From Diplolepis rosae (taxonomy: Eukaryota; Arthropoda; Insecta; Hymenoptera; Diplolepididae), in assembly GCA_030998225.1 (NCBI GenBank), contig JAPYXD010000466.1, positions 8,958,001 through 9,022,000 of the forward strand: a stretch of 64,000 nucleotides of DNA, read 5' to 3'. Made by a program: the position numbers and the translations under genes. Under the pieces are notes generated by a model. The model saw only the letters and a program-made list of their open reading frames with translations. It was not told the DNA's origin and made no database searches. Within the stretch, counting starts at the first letter, position 1, and every line of letters starts with the position of its first letter. This document shows positions 12,016 to 23,040 of this stretch, in pieces.

Positions 12016-12988
12016 CACTGTTAAAAATTTCTATTGTAATTTCACAATAAATTTAATGGACGTTTATTACCAAAATTTAACGCAATGTAATTTTACAATA
12101 CATAAAAATGTATCTTTTAAAGTAAAGTGTTGTAAAATTACTGCAAATGTATTGTAAGTTCACACCATCAAAAAAATTTACATTACAGCATATGTATTGT
12201 AATTTTCATATAAATGTATTGTACAATTGCATTACGTTTTGGTAATAAACTTCCATTATACTCGGAGAGTAATCAGATCAAATTATAATGAAGGGTATGT
12301 ATATATAGTATGCTTATTTATTTAGTCTTTCTATTTTTATTTTTATTCATTAAAGCAATAGAGATATCAGTTTTCAAATGTATTAGTTTCAATTGTTCGA
12401 CTTTAAAATTAAAGATACAAATTTTAAAATGTACTTTAAATTAGTAACAAGTTTTTAAAGAATTATGATTTACAAGTTCGGAATTTGGAAAGGAATACAA
12501 TTTCAGTCTAATTGAACGAGGATTGAAATTGGAATTTTTCAAATAAGTATAAGAAAATATTTAAAATAATTGTGCTTTAGCCGGCAGAGAGTTAACCACT
12601 ATTTCAATTTGAGGTTATCGCATGGCATTGACTGCCTTTCGTTTTGAAGCAGAATAAGACAAAAATTTAGAAAAATTTCTTGATAGGAACTGCCTATCCA
12701 GTTAAATAAATTAAAGTTATCTTCTACGTCGTTTCCAAATCTCAGTGAAAGATCTTTAGCGAGAAACCATAAACGAAATACACTGACAACCCACGATGAC
12801 CGATGGTAGCGACACTCCGCAGCAGCGTGACATAACTTTCAACTTCACAATACGCGTATTGTAATTCCGAATTTTACTTAGAATTACAGTAAAATTATTG
12901 TAATTTTACTCTACAATGCTCCGATTGTAATTATACATTACAATTTGTACTGTAATTTAATGTAAAATCATAAACATTTCTAACAGTG
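12016..12988. mobile_element. MITE with CACTGTTARAAAT termini
   Basis: The left end CACTGTTAAAAATTTCT and the inverted right end CACTGTTAGAAATGTTT match. Subterminal sequence is dense in 'attgtaattt' and 'tacaat' repeats on both sides, as in MITEs that carry clustered transposase-binding motifs. It is 973 bp with no transposase. Confidence 0.65.
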
Positions 12989-12994
12989 AAGTTT

Positions 12995-13464
12995 TACACC
13001 CAGAAAAAAGTTTCTTTGATTCAAACAAAATTTCTTTGAATCAAACAAATTTGTGCATTGCTATACGGCCAAAGAAACGTTTCTTCGATTCAAAGAAATT
13101 TCATGATTGTTTTTCTTTTAATAAAGAAATAAATGTCTGCACAGTCGCATAGTACATACGTAATGTGACTCTGAAATATTTTCTTTAATTTGATGAAAAA
13201 ATTGTTTTCGTTCAGAGATAATAAAATCAAATAAATTATTTCTTAAGTTTTTACCGCTACAGTATTTGAATCGAAAAAATATTTTTTCAAATCAAATAAA
13301 TAATGTTAAAAAAATAATTTCTTTCATTTACGAAAGGTTAAAAACGTGTTTTCTTAAAATCAAATAAATTTATATTTTTTCTAAAGGCGTTTTTATTTTG
13401 AATTGAAGAAATGAAGTTAAAAAAACGTTTTCTCAAATTTAAATAAAACTTTTTTCTGTGTGTA
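12995..13464 (+). mobile_element. Element family E, copy 1
   Basis: The ends read TACACCCAGAAAAAAG and the inverse of TACACACAGAAAAAAG. Subterminal blocks are repeats of TTTCTTTGATTCAAA. A second copy in opposite orientation is at 25500-25977; both share 'ctatacggcc' and the same subterminal motifs. Non-coding. Confidence 0.75.
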
Positions 13465-14497
13465 ATAACTTCTAAGAACATGACAATAATATGAAATTTC
13501 TGGTCTGAATCTGGATCTATTTATTTTTTTGATTTCACACTAAAATTTCTTATATCCTGCATACAATTTTTTAGCAGATTTGAAAGATGGAAGATTGGCA
13601 AATTAGTTTTAATAACTTGGAATTTATAAAATTGTAATGGCCAGAAAAAAAATTGTTAAATCTATTAACTAAAATAACTGATGTTTTGAAAAATGTATAA
13701 AATAAAAATCTTAGATATAATTTACATTAACTTATAATTTATCAAATTCGAATAAATAGTGTTTAAAAAATAATAAAAATATAAAATATTATATTAAGTT
13801 CTAACTTTTGATCTGCATATAAGAAAATTCTGAACTTAAAAAGCCTTTCAATCTCATTTCGAATATTTTAATGTTTTTTATTAAACTTTTCTTTAGAATT
13901 TTCTTAAAAGGTGAAAGGTCAGAACATTAGCTTGGTTCGAAATTCAAAAATTATAAATTCAAATAAAAACTAGTGAAGTTACAAGTTTGGAGATTTAGAA
14001 TAAATAAGTATATTTGGACTTTGGTTTCTCAATGCGGAACTTCACTATTGATTGTGTAATTTAACCGAATTAATAAACATTTATTCAATACAATTTGATG
14101 ATGACTAGCGACAAAAATAGTGGATACCTTCATATAAAGGTACATAATTTAAAAAAAGATAAACAAATTAGTTTGAGACATTGGTTATGTCCGTGGCAGG
14201 TTTAAATAATTAATTAACTTGATGCGTCTGCTTTCATCAAGATCAAATGCGTATTTTCACCAATTAAGAATTCCAATAATTAATTTTTCACAAATGAGAG
14301 AAATTATTTTCAATATATTGACGTATAAAAAGGTACAAATAAGAAAACTTAATTCACCATCATTTAAATAATGATTCTTTATTTTACATTAAAACCATTT
14401 AATTAAACAGATGGAAATATCGTTCGCAAAAATAATATCAATTCATACTAATTCAAGTTGCTAAATTGATTGCTAATAAAAAGAAACTTTTTTATAG
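13465..14497. other. Intergenic, nothing recognised
   Basis: Very AT-rich sequence with no ORF of note and no clear repeat. Confidence 0.4.
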
Positions 14498-14790
14498 CAC
14501 ATACATGAAACGTGCCAATTTTTGTGCATATGGAGCGTGCTGAAAATGACCAGTTTAAGGTCAGTGCGGGAAAGTAATTTTTACCACTGTTGCGCGTGCA
14601 TAACTGAAGCTAAATATTATATACTTCCTACAGTTTCCTACGCACCCCCACAGTGAACTTCAAAAGATTGGGTTATTTTGTTTAACAGAAACAATTGGTA
14701 ATAAATTCGAGTTATGGAATTGATCAAATTGATTTTGACAGTCATAACCCGAAAATAATTTTGACGATCTTATTTCTGCACGCTCTACAT
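14498..14790. repeat. Imperfect inverted-repeat element
   Basis: 'ttttgtgcatatggagcgtg' near 14519 is answered by 'cacgctctacatgcacaata' near 14780. The arms are imperfect. Probably a decayed MITE. Confidence 0.4.
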
Positions 14791-15102
14791 GCACAATAAG
14801 TGGCGTATTTCTTAAATTTGTTATAAAAATGATCATGTGCATGCTTTCCTCACTTGTTACACTTTATTACATTATTACTATTTAGACCTATTTAAATTAG
14901 AGTTCGACGAAAGCATTCAAAAGGTAATAAAATGATATTACGCTTTCCTTTATTTAAGACCATGGACTAACCTGGTTACGTGACTAGATTCCTACTTTAC
15001 CGTCATTTCATTCTGTGTGACTCCATTTGTATACAAAATAACACACGTAACTGAAAATTCATAGAATAAAATAAAATGCATAAAAATAGGTCTCTCTGGT
15101 CA

Positions 15103-15178
15103 TACCTGGGCTCGAATCCCAGTGCAGTCAAAAGCGTCTTTTTTCCATAGAAAGATTTTTAAATTCTTTAAATAAATG
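15103..15178 (+). repeat. tRNA-like SINE fragment (plus copy)
   Basis: 'ctgggctcgaatcccag' resembles a tRNA T-arm and polymerase III B box. It is followed by 'gcgtcttttttcc' and 'agaaagattt'. It sits head-to-head with an inverted copy at 15184-15272. A further copy is at 53882-53980. Confidence 0.5.
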
Positions 15179-15183
15179 TTTAT

Positions 15184-15272
15184 AGAATTTGAAATCTTTC
15201 TGTGGAAAAAAAGACGCTTTCGACTGCGCTGGGATTCGAGCCCAGATCTTTCGATTGCCGAACGACTGCTCT
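15184..15272 (-). repeat. tRNA-like SINE fragment (minus copy)
   Basis: Reverse-strand reading gives 'gagcagtcgttcggcaatcg', then 'ctgggctcgaatcccagcg', then 'gtcgaaagcgtcttttttt'. The T-arm/B-box look is stronger than in the neighbouring plus copy. No complete tRNA cloverleaf can be drawn. Confidence 0.5.
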
Positions 15273-15670
15273 AAATGTTTATAATTTTTAAAAATTTCTT
15301 TGAAAAAAATTTATTTTATAAATATAAATATTTATGACCAGACAAACCTGCCTTTGTGCATTTATTAAATTTCACAAATTTTTAACTTATTAACTCATTT
15401 TTTACAGAAATGGGGTTACACAAATTGAAAATTCTGGTAAGATAGGAATTTAGTCACGTGCCCTTAAAAATAAAAATTTTTGAATATTCAATTTTTAAGT
15501 AGAGTATTAATTTGCTCTTTTACCTGTTTGTAATGAATTATATATTTTGTTATTCTGAACTATTCTTTCAATTCACTAAAATGTTATTCTTCACAGCCAC
15601 AATTTACTGTAATTATAAAAAGGTGCATCTTTGTTTTTTACTTACAAAAACCAAAAAATCTGATCCTTAA

Positions 15671-15918
15671 GGGCATTTGATACTTAGCAAATTAGCGAAT
15701 ATTATTGATTTTAGGTTTCTACATGTTTGTGTCCAAAATTCATAACATTTTGTTTCCAAAATTTGAAAAATGGTTTTGGTTTTGACAATTCCGCTTTTAT
15801 TTCCTTTATCATCTCCCAAATTTTAAAAACAAAATTTTATGTATTTTTGTGTAAAAATATAGAAACTGAACCAAGTAATTTACATTAACTTATTACTCTT
15901 TTCAAGTATCACATGCCC
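15671..15918. mobile_element. piggyBac-like MITE (family G), TTAA target
   Basis: The inverted ends are GGGCATTTGATACTT and, reversed, GGGCATGTGATACTT. TTAA lies at both junctions (15667-15670 and 15919-15922). Inner blocks 'ggtttctacatgtttgtg' and its mirrored counterpart extend the symmetry. It is 248 bp and non-coding. A larger family member is at 27104-27620. Confidence 0.75.
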
Positions 15919-15922
15919 TTAA

Positions 15923-16592
15923 TTTTCTATTGCATAAGAAGGAAAGGAAATGAAAATATTATTTGACCACTTTTATAGAATGTTCTTTTGTTTTATTGCT
16001 TCATTTTATGTATCTCGAAGTCGAGAAGCAAGCATCGGCAATCGAGATTTGTCGAGTTTTTACAATGTATTTGTATATACTGAATCCTAGTAAAGATAGC
16101 GTACAATTACTTAAGAATTTAATACTAATGAGATCATTGTTCGGTAAGGTGAATTATCAACGAAGTCGCAGACAACGAACGCATTAGATATATATCATTT
16201 GATGCGTTCAGAATACTTAATAATCATGTTAAAAAGTCTATTTCCTTCGAAAATAACTTGACTTGTACCAATCACTCTCTTACATACTTATTTCACACAT
16301 ACTCTCTTTCGTTTTCTCTGTCACTTTGAAGTGTAGGTGAACCACTTTCATTCAATTTTGGATAGAATATCCACAGTTCACAGCACTATTCCTTTGAAGA
16401 AAAACGGACATATTCACAATTGATCCTTTCTTTCAAAGAATGGGACGACTCCAAATCAAGAATCGATCACAAATTTGTTTGCTAAAGGAAGGGATGGTTG
16501 TGGATTTTCAATTTGTAATCTTTAATTTCTTCTACTCTTAAGTCTTCTATCACAAAGCTTAGAATTTTTCTATAGGCAACTACGACATTTCA
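15923..16592. other. Intergenic, downstream of the IGF-like gene
   Basis: Any 3'UTR of the minus-strand insulin gene would fall here. An ORF at 15963-16187 on the plus strand has no domain. Nothing else is recognised. Confidence 0.35.
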
Positions 16593-16772
16593 TCAAGAAT
16601 GGCCAAGAAAATATTTCCTCTTTGAATTTTCTGGATGACCAAAACCGTGTAGTGACCTCTCCAAAGCATGTTGTGTCTTTGACGTAAACTTCACGATTCT
16701 GTCACTTGATTCCGATGGCGTAGTGTTCACTTTGAACTTTGGAACCTTAGGAATTGCTACCTTATGGAGAAT
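16593..16772 (-). CDS. Candidate terminal exon of the IGF-like gene
   Basis: On the minus strand a strong acceptor (gttgtttttctcgttgcAG) is followed by 59 codons and TGA, with better codon texture than its surroundings. The text starts ILHKVAIPKVPKFKV and ends SKRKYFLGHS. Arthropod IGF-like peptides often carry a C-terminal extension encoded downstream of the A chain, and this basic, proline-containing stretch suits that role. The problem is phase: the upstream exon ends in phase 2 (19460), whereas this ORF needs phase 0. A direct join reads a stop after five new codons. Either a small intermediate exon has been missed, or this is 3'UTR, or the ORF belongs to another transcript. Confidence 0.4.
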   Translation of the reverse strand: MLHKVAIPKVPKFKVNTTPSESSDRIVKFTSKTQHALERSLHGFGHPENSKRKYFLGHS

Positions 16773-19459
16773 CTGCAACGAGAAAAACAACAGCATTAGT
16801 TAAAACGTCCGTTGACTTGTCAAATATTTAGGTAAATAACTTATGTAACTGGTGAATGGGATCATGATTTTGAAGAAATTTTTGTAAGGTGAATTTTTTT
16901 CGTATAAAATGTCAGACTTTTGTTTGCATGACCAGTAGCTAAAATATTTACTGCAATCGTTTTGTTTTTAATAAATTTATGCATGATTATTGAAAACAAT
17001 AATTGTTTCTTGAGAAAGGTTAATGTACTATCTTAAAATTTAAATCTTAGAATCAGAGAAAAAGTTCAATTTATATAAGTAAATGTTTATTTTTACCGAA
17101 TCAAAAGATTGCTAAACATGAATAAACATGTTATTTTATATAAATGAAATTAATTTGGATACAATCAATGTTTATTTAGTTATTACGTAAATAAGAGTTT
17201 TGTATCATATAAACAAGATTTTTATTTGAGGAAAGCATAAAGTGATGATAATTATTAATGTGTTTGTTTGCTCAACGACTGTCTTTAAAACTTTTTTCAC
17301 TTTAGTTTTACTACATTCATTTTTGCCTTAATGTCAATCCCTAGCAAAAAAACAAAAAATATAATATTTCATGATTTGTTTGTTTACTTTCTTCGTCTCA
17401 TTATAAGTATTTTATAAGAGTTATCAGTTTAATGGCGACATTAGCATTCTCAAGTGAATAATATTTTAGTCAATGAGATAATAAAAATTGTCTAAATGAT
17501 TTCCGGTTTTTTACTTAGACCTATAAAAACTAATTATCATGCTTGAGATATAGAGTCTAAAAGTAAAAATCACGAATTCATGATAAGAATAAAAAGGTGC
17601 AAGAACTCGGCTAGACGTTTTCCAGACAAAAAAAATACGAAAAATTGTAAATGAAAATTGGAAACAAGTGTCAACAGTTCAGTTTAAGATTCAGATAAAA
17701 GATTACTGTTATCGATTGATACCTTCTGCATCGCATCGAAAAAACCAAAGATTGAAAGTCGATGATCAAAAAAATTATTGTATCAATGAACATTAATTAA
17801 TTTATTGAGCTTCTATAATTAAAACGTTTCAGTAGACAACATATATACGTGACATTTGCACTAAAACTAATTGCATGCGAGAAATTAATTGAAGAAGACA
17901 TTGAAAATATTGACAAAGCATGCAACATATAGTGAAAATTGCAAGGAAGTTAAGTATGAAATATAAAGGAGACAAAGATCATTTTTGCGTGAACAATATG
18001 AACATTGACTCATACGAAAAAGTGGAACGCAAGGGCAAATATATTTTCATCAAAATAAAGTTATCGATTGCACACTATATAACTTTTAATCTTGTGGGTA
18101 TATGTATTTAATTTGCAGAATTTCAAGAATATGGCTCAGTATCTCAAGAAATATATGCGAAATGTTTTTTTTTATGAAGACGGAAATAATTGACAGTCGG
18201 TTTTAAAGAACGTGTTCAATGAACTTGAGTAACAGAAAACAATACTTAAGATCCAAAGTTTCAGAAAAAGTTAAAAACACCTGTAAGAGGACATTTTGAT
18301 AGAATTTTTGTACTGTAAAAAGATTTCTTTTAATACAAAACTTTTTATTTTCTCAAACAAATTTCATATTCTCACGAAAAAAAAAACGTGAGAAAACTCG
18401 GCTAAGTTCATATTTATAAGCAAAGGAAGGTTTTCTTTACTTTGGTGATTTTCAAATGCCTATGGTAGGTTTGATTGAGATCTTAATATTTGAATAAAGT
18501 GACAAGGATAATAGATGAAACGTTAGAAGAAATAGATATTTTTTAAAGAAGTTAACGAATCCGAGCTTGTTGAACTCTATGATTAAAGAAGTGGTCAATG
18601 ACACCAGAGTTGCCAGGTTATTGATATCTTGTAAGAGTGGGTGAAAAAAAGACCACTAACCTGGTAACACTGAATGACTGATAAAATTAATTCTATCAAT
18701 TATTTATTAGTTTCGAGATATGTAAATGACACTCTAATTAACGCGAATAAAGCTGAATGAAATTTTACACAAGCAAAATGTCAATGAAACTTGCCACCCA
18801 CTCGTCTTAAAAAATTTTAACGAAACCAAGTTTTGCGAAAAATGCGCTTTAAATATTAGGTAAACGAAACTTTGATCTCCTCATTTTCACAAGGTGAACA
18901 AAACTCAGTTTCTCATAAATAATGTGAATGAAATTGTACAAAGTAACAGTGATCTTTTCCATGAACCTGAACAAAATCCTAATTAAGCGAGATAAAGAAA
19001 AAGGAAACTTTGTCCGAAAATTATTAAGAAACTCTTGTTTAGAAAAATTAAGTAAACGAGAAAATAAATCTGAATGATGTTCAAATTAAAGCAAATGAAG
19101 CTGAACAAAACTATGTTTATCGAAAAGTTTGTGCTCCTCGCTCTCAAAAGTTAGTAAAATTAGATATACAAATGAGTCTTTAATCGAGTTTTAAAAATCT
19201 CTAGGAAACATAATTTAATGCAAATTCAGATGGAAAAATGTTTTTCAACTTTTAAAACAGCAATGTAAACAAAACATTTGAAAAAGAAGGTGAATGAAGA
19301 AAGTAAATGTATAAAGGAGTTTGATTTATGCAATTTATGGAAGAAAAAGTATGTTCAAACTTGTTTTTAAAAAAGTGAGCGAAATCAAGTCATTTTATTG
19401 AAAATAAGGTAAATAAAAAGATATGAAAGTAGTAAAAGAATAAAAAGATCCTTACTCAC
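16773..19459 (-). other. Presumed intron of the IGF-like gene
   Basis: It is AT-rich, bounded by GTGAGT at 19459 and the acceptor at 16773. A hAT MITE lies at 18605-18672. The stretch 18740-19440 repeats degenerate 'aatgaaact/aacgaaact' motifs. A small coding exon could hide here, since the phases of the flanking exons do not match. Confidence 0.4.
18605..18672. mobile_element. Very short hAT MITE (68 bp)
   Basis: The ends are CAGAGTTGCCAGGTTA and, inverted, CAGTGTTACCAGGTTA. The 8-bp flanks AATGACAC and AATGACTG match at six positions. Nothing but the inverted repeats and a short spacer remains. Confidence 0.65.
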
Positions 19460-19800
19460 ATGGCATCCTGGGTGTTGCTCTCGTCATTCGCAGGTTTGCA
19501 GTACAGTTCCAATTGTTTAATACTGCAAGATTGCAAGCAACACTCATCGACGAGACCGGGACCATTAGTGTTGGAGGTTCGTTGCTCATCTTCGCCGCTA
19601 TAGGAAAACGGGCTGTTGTAACCTCTGCCTTGACAAATGAGGTAAAGTGCATCACTAAGGCTCTTAGAACATAATCTGATGGTCTGCTGGCCTGAACCGA
19701 ATGGCTTAGCGTACGAAACTCCGAGTAGATGGAAGAGCAGAAGGGCCACGAGGACTTTAGTCCACACATGGCAGAATCTTGTTGCGACACTCGACTTCAT
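19460..19800 (-). CDS. Insulin-like peptide, arthropod IGF-like (first coding exon)
   Basis: The start at 19800 gives a 31-residue signal peptide (MKSSVATRFCHVWTKVLVAL, then LLFHLLGVSYA). The B chain follows: RLCSKSLSDALYLICQGRGY, with the C-x11-C spacing and the insulin-like GRGY turn after the second cysteine. The A chain is GLVDECCLQSCSIKQLELYC, the exact CC-x3-C-x8-C insulin pattern. The connecting segment is only about 16 residues and has a single arginine with no dibasic site, so the hormone probably stays single-chain like an IGF. After the A chain, 13 residues (KPANDESNTQDAM) precede either TGA or the GTGAGT donor. The product should be secreted and act on an insulin-type receptor. 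An in-frame ATG at 19824 is disfavoured because it lies too close to the TATA-like box. Confidence 0.88.
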
Positions 19801-19831
19801 CGTAGATCGACGTCCATGTGTCATCGCGACG

Positions 19832-19840
19832 CCTTTTATA
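19832..19840 (-). promoter_or_regulatory. TATA-like box upstream of the IGF-like gene
   Basis: Minus-strand TATAAAAGG lies about 32 bases before the favoured ATG at 19800. If functional, the 5'UTR would be only about ten bases, which is unusually short. It may instead be fortuitous. Confidence 0.3.
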
Positions 19841-20244
19841 TGAGTTTTTGACTCGGACGTAGGTGAGGTTGCCGGGTGGGGGGATTGTACAGCTTAAGAT
19901 TGCGGGGAAAGAAGAAAGTGATCAACTCAGATCAACTCGAAATAGGCAATTATTACAATTAATTACTTTTGAGTTCCAAGTCCTTAATTCAGTCCCGGCT
20001 TCTTTGATTTATTTTTTTCTTCTTTTTTGTTTCTTTCCTTTCTAATTGAAATTCATCAGATGTATCTGCAACCTAATACTGGCTTCAAATCTGAACTTAA
20101 CCTCTCTCAATAGATTATAACAATTAATGATAATTGAGAGTTCGCCGCGTCTCTCCCACTATCGCAGGGTAAATGTACTTTTATATCTGACGATTGTATA
20201 CGTGTAATATTTATCACAGAGAAATTGACGTTCTGGTATAGAGT

Positions 20245-20613
20245 TTAAATAACTCGTGACATTAAATTTCTATATTTGACTTTTATCGATTCACCCACGA
20301 TTATGGAATTTATCGATACCGGTGGACTGCCAATTTTATTGGCACACTTATTCGTTCCGACGTTGCGAACTTCCAGAGCGCCACTGGTTCTAACTGAGCT
20401 TTCTTCGCGGTTTTCGTTCCCGTTTTGATGATGGTGGTGGGTCCGATAAGAAAGGAGGGAGACCTCTCTCGGCGCCAAAAGGCCCCGAATGTCATCGATG
20501 ATTTCTTGAGGCCGATAGGTCACATTTTTTAGAGCGGTTCCGCTTCCGTAATTCTGCTTTGATAAACATTGTCTTTGGAGCCGGAAACATAGAAAAATAA
20601 ATCTAAAGTTCAT
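20245..20613 (-). other. GC-richer orphan open block upstream of the IGF-like gene
   Basis: A 122-codon minus-strand ORF stands out from AT-rich flanks by its base composition. An acceptor-like 'tttatcaaagcAG' at about 20558 precedes text such as EIIDDIRGLLAPREVSLL and a run of four histidines. No family is recognised. It could be a last exon of an unseen upstream gene, a 5'UTR or promoter segment of the insulin gene, or chance. Confidence 0.25.
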
Positions 20614-21464
20614 CCTTCATCAGGAACATCGATCAAAATGTTGTCATGTGAAACAGCTGGGGGAGTAGAAATGTTTTCTATCAAGAGACTGATACTATAG
20701 ATAAAGCTGTTATTCAACTCCCACTTTCTCCTTCTTTTTCTACTGTATTTTGGAAATAAAAATAGACCATATTCTAGATTATGAATCGCTTTAAAGTATA
20801 ACTTTTCAAATATACAGCGTTTTATAAATTACTAAACATTTTTTCATATATCTTTTATATTTACAAAAATTGTATTATTTACATATTTCATATGATTTTA
20901 TCATACCAAATAACTAAATAGAATTGAATAAATTGATATATTTCACAATTGAAAATAAACTTTTTGACTTTTTACATTTTAGAATATGGAAAAACATATC
21001 TCAATTTGAATTATGTGAAATAAGTTTCGGAAATCTCATCTGAAAAGTTTCTTTTCCCAATTTGAGACAAACAAATGATTAATTTCTTTCTTCTTAAAAT
21101 TTTCTAATAATTTTTACTGGTTTTGTTAAAAATATTTCCTTGTAAAATTCCACAACAGTTTCTGAATAATAAAAATATAAAATTTCTCAATTAAAAGTAA
21201 TCTGAACAAATAAATATTCGAGAAAACATGGAAATTTTTTAATTTCAATTATAAAGGATTTAAAATAGCAAAAAATAAAAAACATAAATGCATCAACATA
21301 ATTCTTTGCTGATAAATGAAATTCTCTTCAAACTTTATGACTATTTTTAATCACACAATTTGTTCTTTTGTTACTTAATTTCTTATTATAAATATACAGA
21401 TTAAAACTAATGAATTTTTCTGACAGTTTCGATAAGAATTATTCTCAATGCCTTATCTTACATA
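20614..21464. other. Intergenic, nothing recognised
   Basis: AT-rich, no ORF or repeat worth naming. Confidence 0.4.
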
Positions 21465-21773
21465 CACGCAGAAAAAAGGTCAGTAAAATTTACAGGAAGT
21501 TCGGTACTTATTTGGACAACATGACTTTTTAGTAAATTTTACAAGAAGTTGAGTTCAATCAACAGATTTTCTGTACAATTCACTTAGCGTACAGTACAAT
21601 CAACTTAACTCGGATTTTTTCGTATTCAGTAGATTTTACTAGACGCTGAGTGAAACGTACAGAAAATCTGTTAATTAAACTCAACTTCTGGTAAAACTTA
21701 CTGAAAAGTCATGTTGTCCAAATAAGTACCGAACTTCCTGTAAATTTTACTGATCTTTTCTCTGCGTATACAT
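21465..21773. mobile_element. Palindromic MITE
   Basis: The arms are about 120 bp. 'ggtcagtaaaatttacagga' near 21478 is answered by 'tcctgtaaattttactgatc' near 21737, and 'gttcggtacttatttggaca' by its inverse. The termini read CACGCAGAAAAAAGG and, inverted, TACGCAGAGAAAAGA, next to TA. Non-coding. Confidence 0.85.
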
Positions 21774-22626
21774 AGAATTTATAATAGTGGAAAATACATT
21801 TTGCGACTTTTTTTACGCAAAAAATCTTCCAGTGAGGTAAATTATTAACACATGAAGTTCAAATGTCAAAATATATAAGATATGCTTTGAAGTTTTTCTG
21901 AAACTTCATAGATTCAGTTTATCAAATGTCTTAAAAGTAAGGTCAACACTATGAATAATATCAACGTGTAAAGAATTATATAATACTTGTGAATGGAACT
22001 CGATTATAGTTCATGAGAAATGTATTTAAAGCTCTTTAGTCACGGAAATACCATTCTGATTGATGAATTTCATTTTGATCGACTCTGTACTTTTGGAGAC
22101 TTTAAACCTATTTAATATCGATGAACACAAATTCGGAATTTCCGTATAAAATTTGCATCTATATTTTTTTTAAAAACACAAGTCTTTCAGTTACATAGTT
22201 TTAATCGTGTAATGTAATTTTCGTCAATAAAATCATTATATTTTTATACAATGAATTAATAAATACTTTTTCTGCTTTATAGTCAGTTGTTTCAAGTGAC
22301 TTTCATAGAGGAATCAATTAAAATTGACTGATTAAAATGCTAGAATTCAGTTACTACACTATTAACAATTTCTTTCGGAATTTCCCGACGCACATTAATA
22401 AAATTATATGCAGTTATTATTTTCTTAGATTAAGATAAATACACTTTAAATTCTCACACGTTTTGGTGAATTTAATAGAAAATAGTTTAATTCACAGTTA
22501 CCAATCGCTCAATTTACTGATATATCTATCCGTTACAGTTTCGTAATAATTAAGAAAAATTGAGTTGAGTTTCGTAATTTTTATTAAAAATTTGATCATC
22601 TGGTCCGGTTGATCAATGACCTTATA
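21774..22626. other. Intergenic, nothing recognised
   Basis: AT-rich without usable ORFs. Confidence 0.4.
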
Positions 22627-23040
22627 GGGGCATGTACCATATAGATCAAGAAACTACTGAGTCCAGTTTCCACACCTTATGTTTGAAAATAATTATTATT
22701 TCTTGCTAAAATTTTGGAACATAATAAAGGACCGGCTAAGAAAGTTCCTGTGGCTTTCGTTTAGACTGAATAACCAAAAAAATTTATTCACTATGATATC
22801 AACATAATATAAAATAATAATTATTGAATTGATTGATTACTCAAAAAATATATTCATTGTAATACTGGCCTAATGGAGAGAATTGATTTTTTTTTATTAA
22901 ACAATTTAAAAGAAGTCACAGGACCTGTGTTAATAGATCCTTTATAATTTTCAAAAATATCAGCAAAAAATAATAATTATTTTCGAAAAATAGTTAAGGA
23001 AACTAATAAAGTCACTTGATCATTGTGGCACACGCCCTCG
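22627..23040. mobile_element. TIR element (family H)
   Basis: The left end GGGGCATGTACCATATAGATC and the right end, inverted, GAGGGCGTGTGCCACAATGATC are related. Inner parts 'aaataattattatttcttgc' and 'aaataattattattttttgc' mirror each other, as do 'aggaccggctaag' and 'aggatctattaac'. About 414 bp, non-coding, diverged arms. Confidence 0.6.

Noticed and set aside
15103..15272. Possible tRNA gene
   Set aside because: Only a T-arm/B-box resemblance is seen. No acceptor stem or anticodon arm can be formed, and similar fragments recur, so a SINE is more likely.
16593..16796. 67-codon ORF from the ATG at 16796 as an independent gene
   Set aside because: The first eight codons lie in the polypyrimidine tract of a strong acceptor, so the sequence is better read as an exon beginning at 16772.
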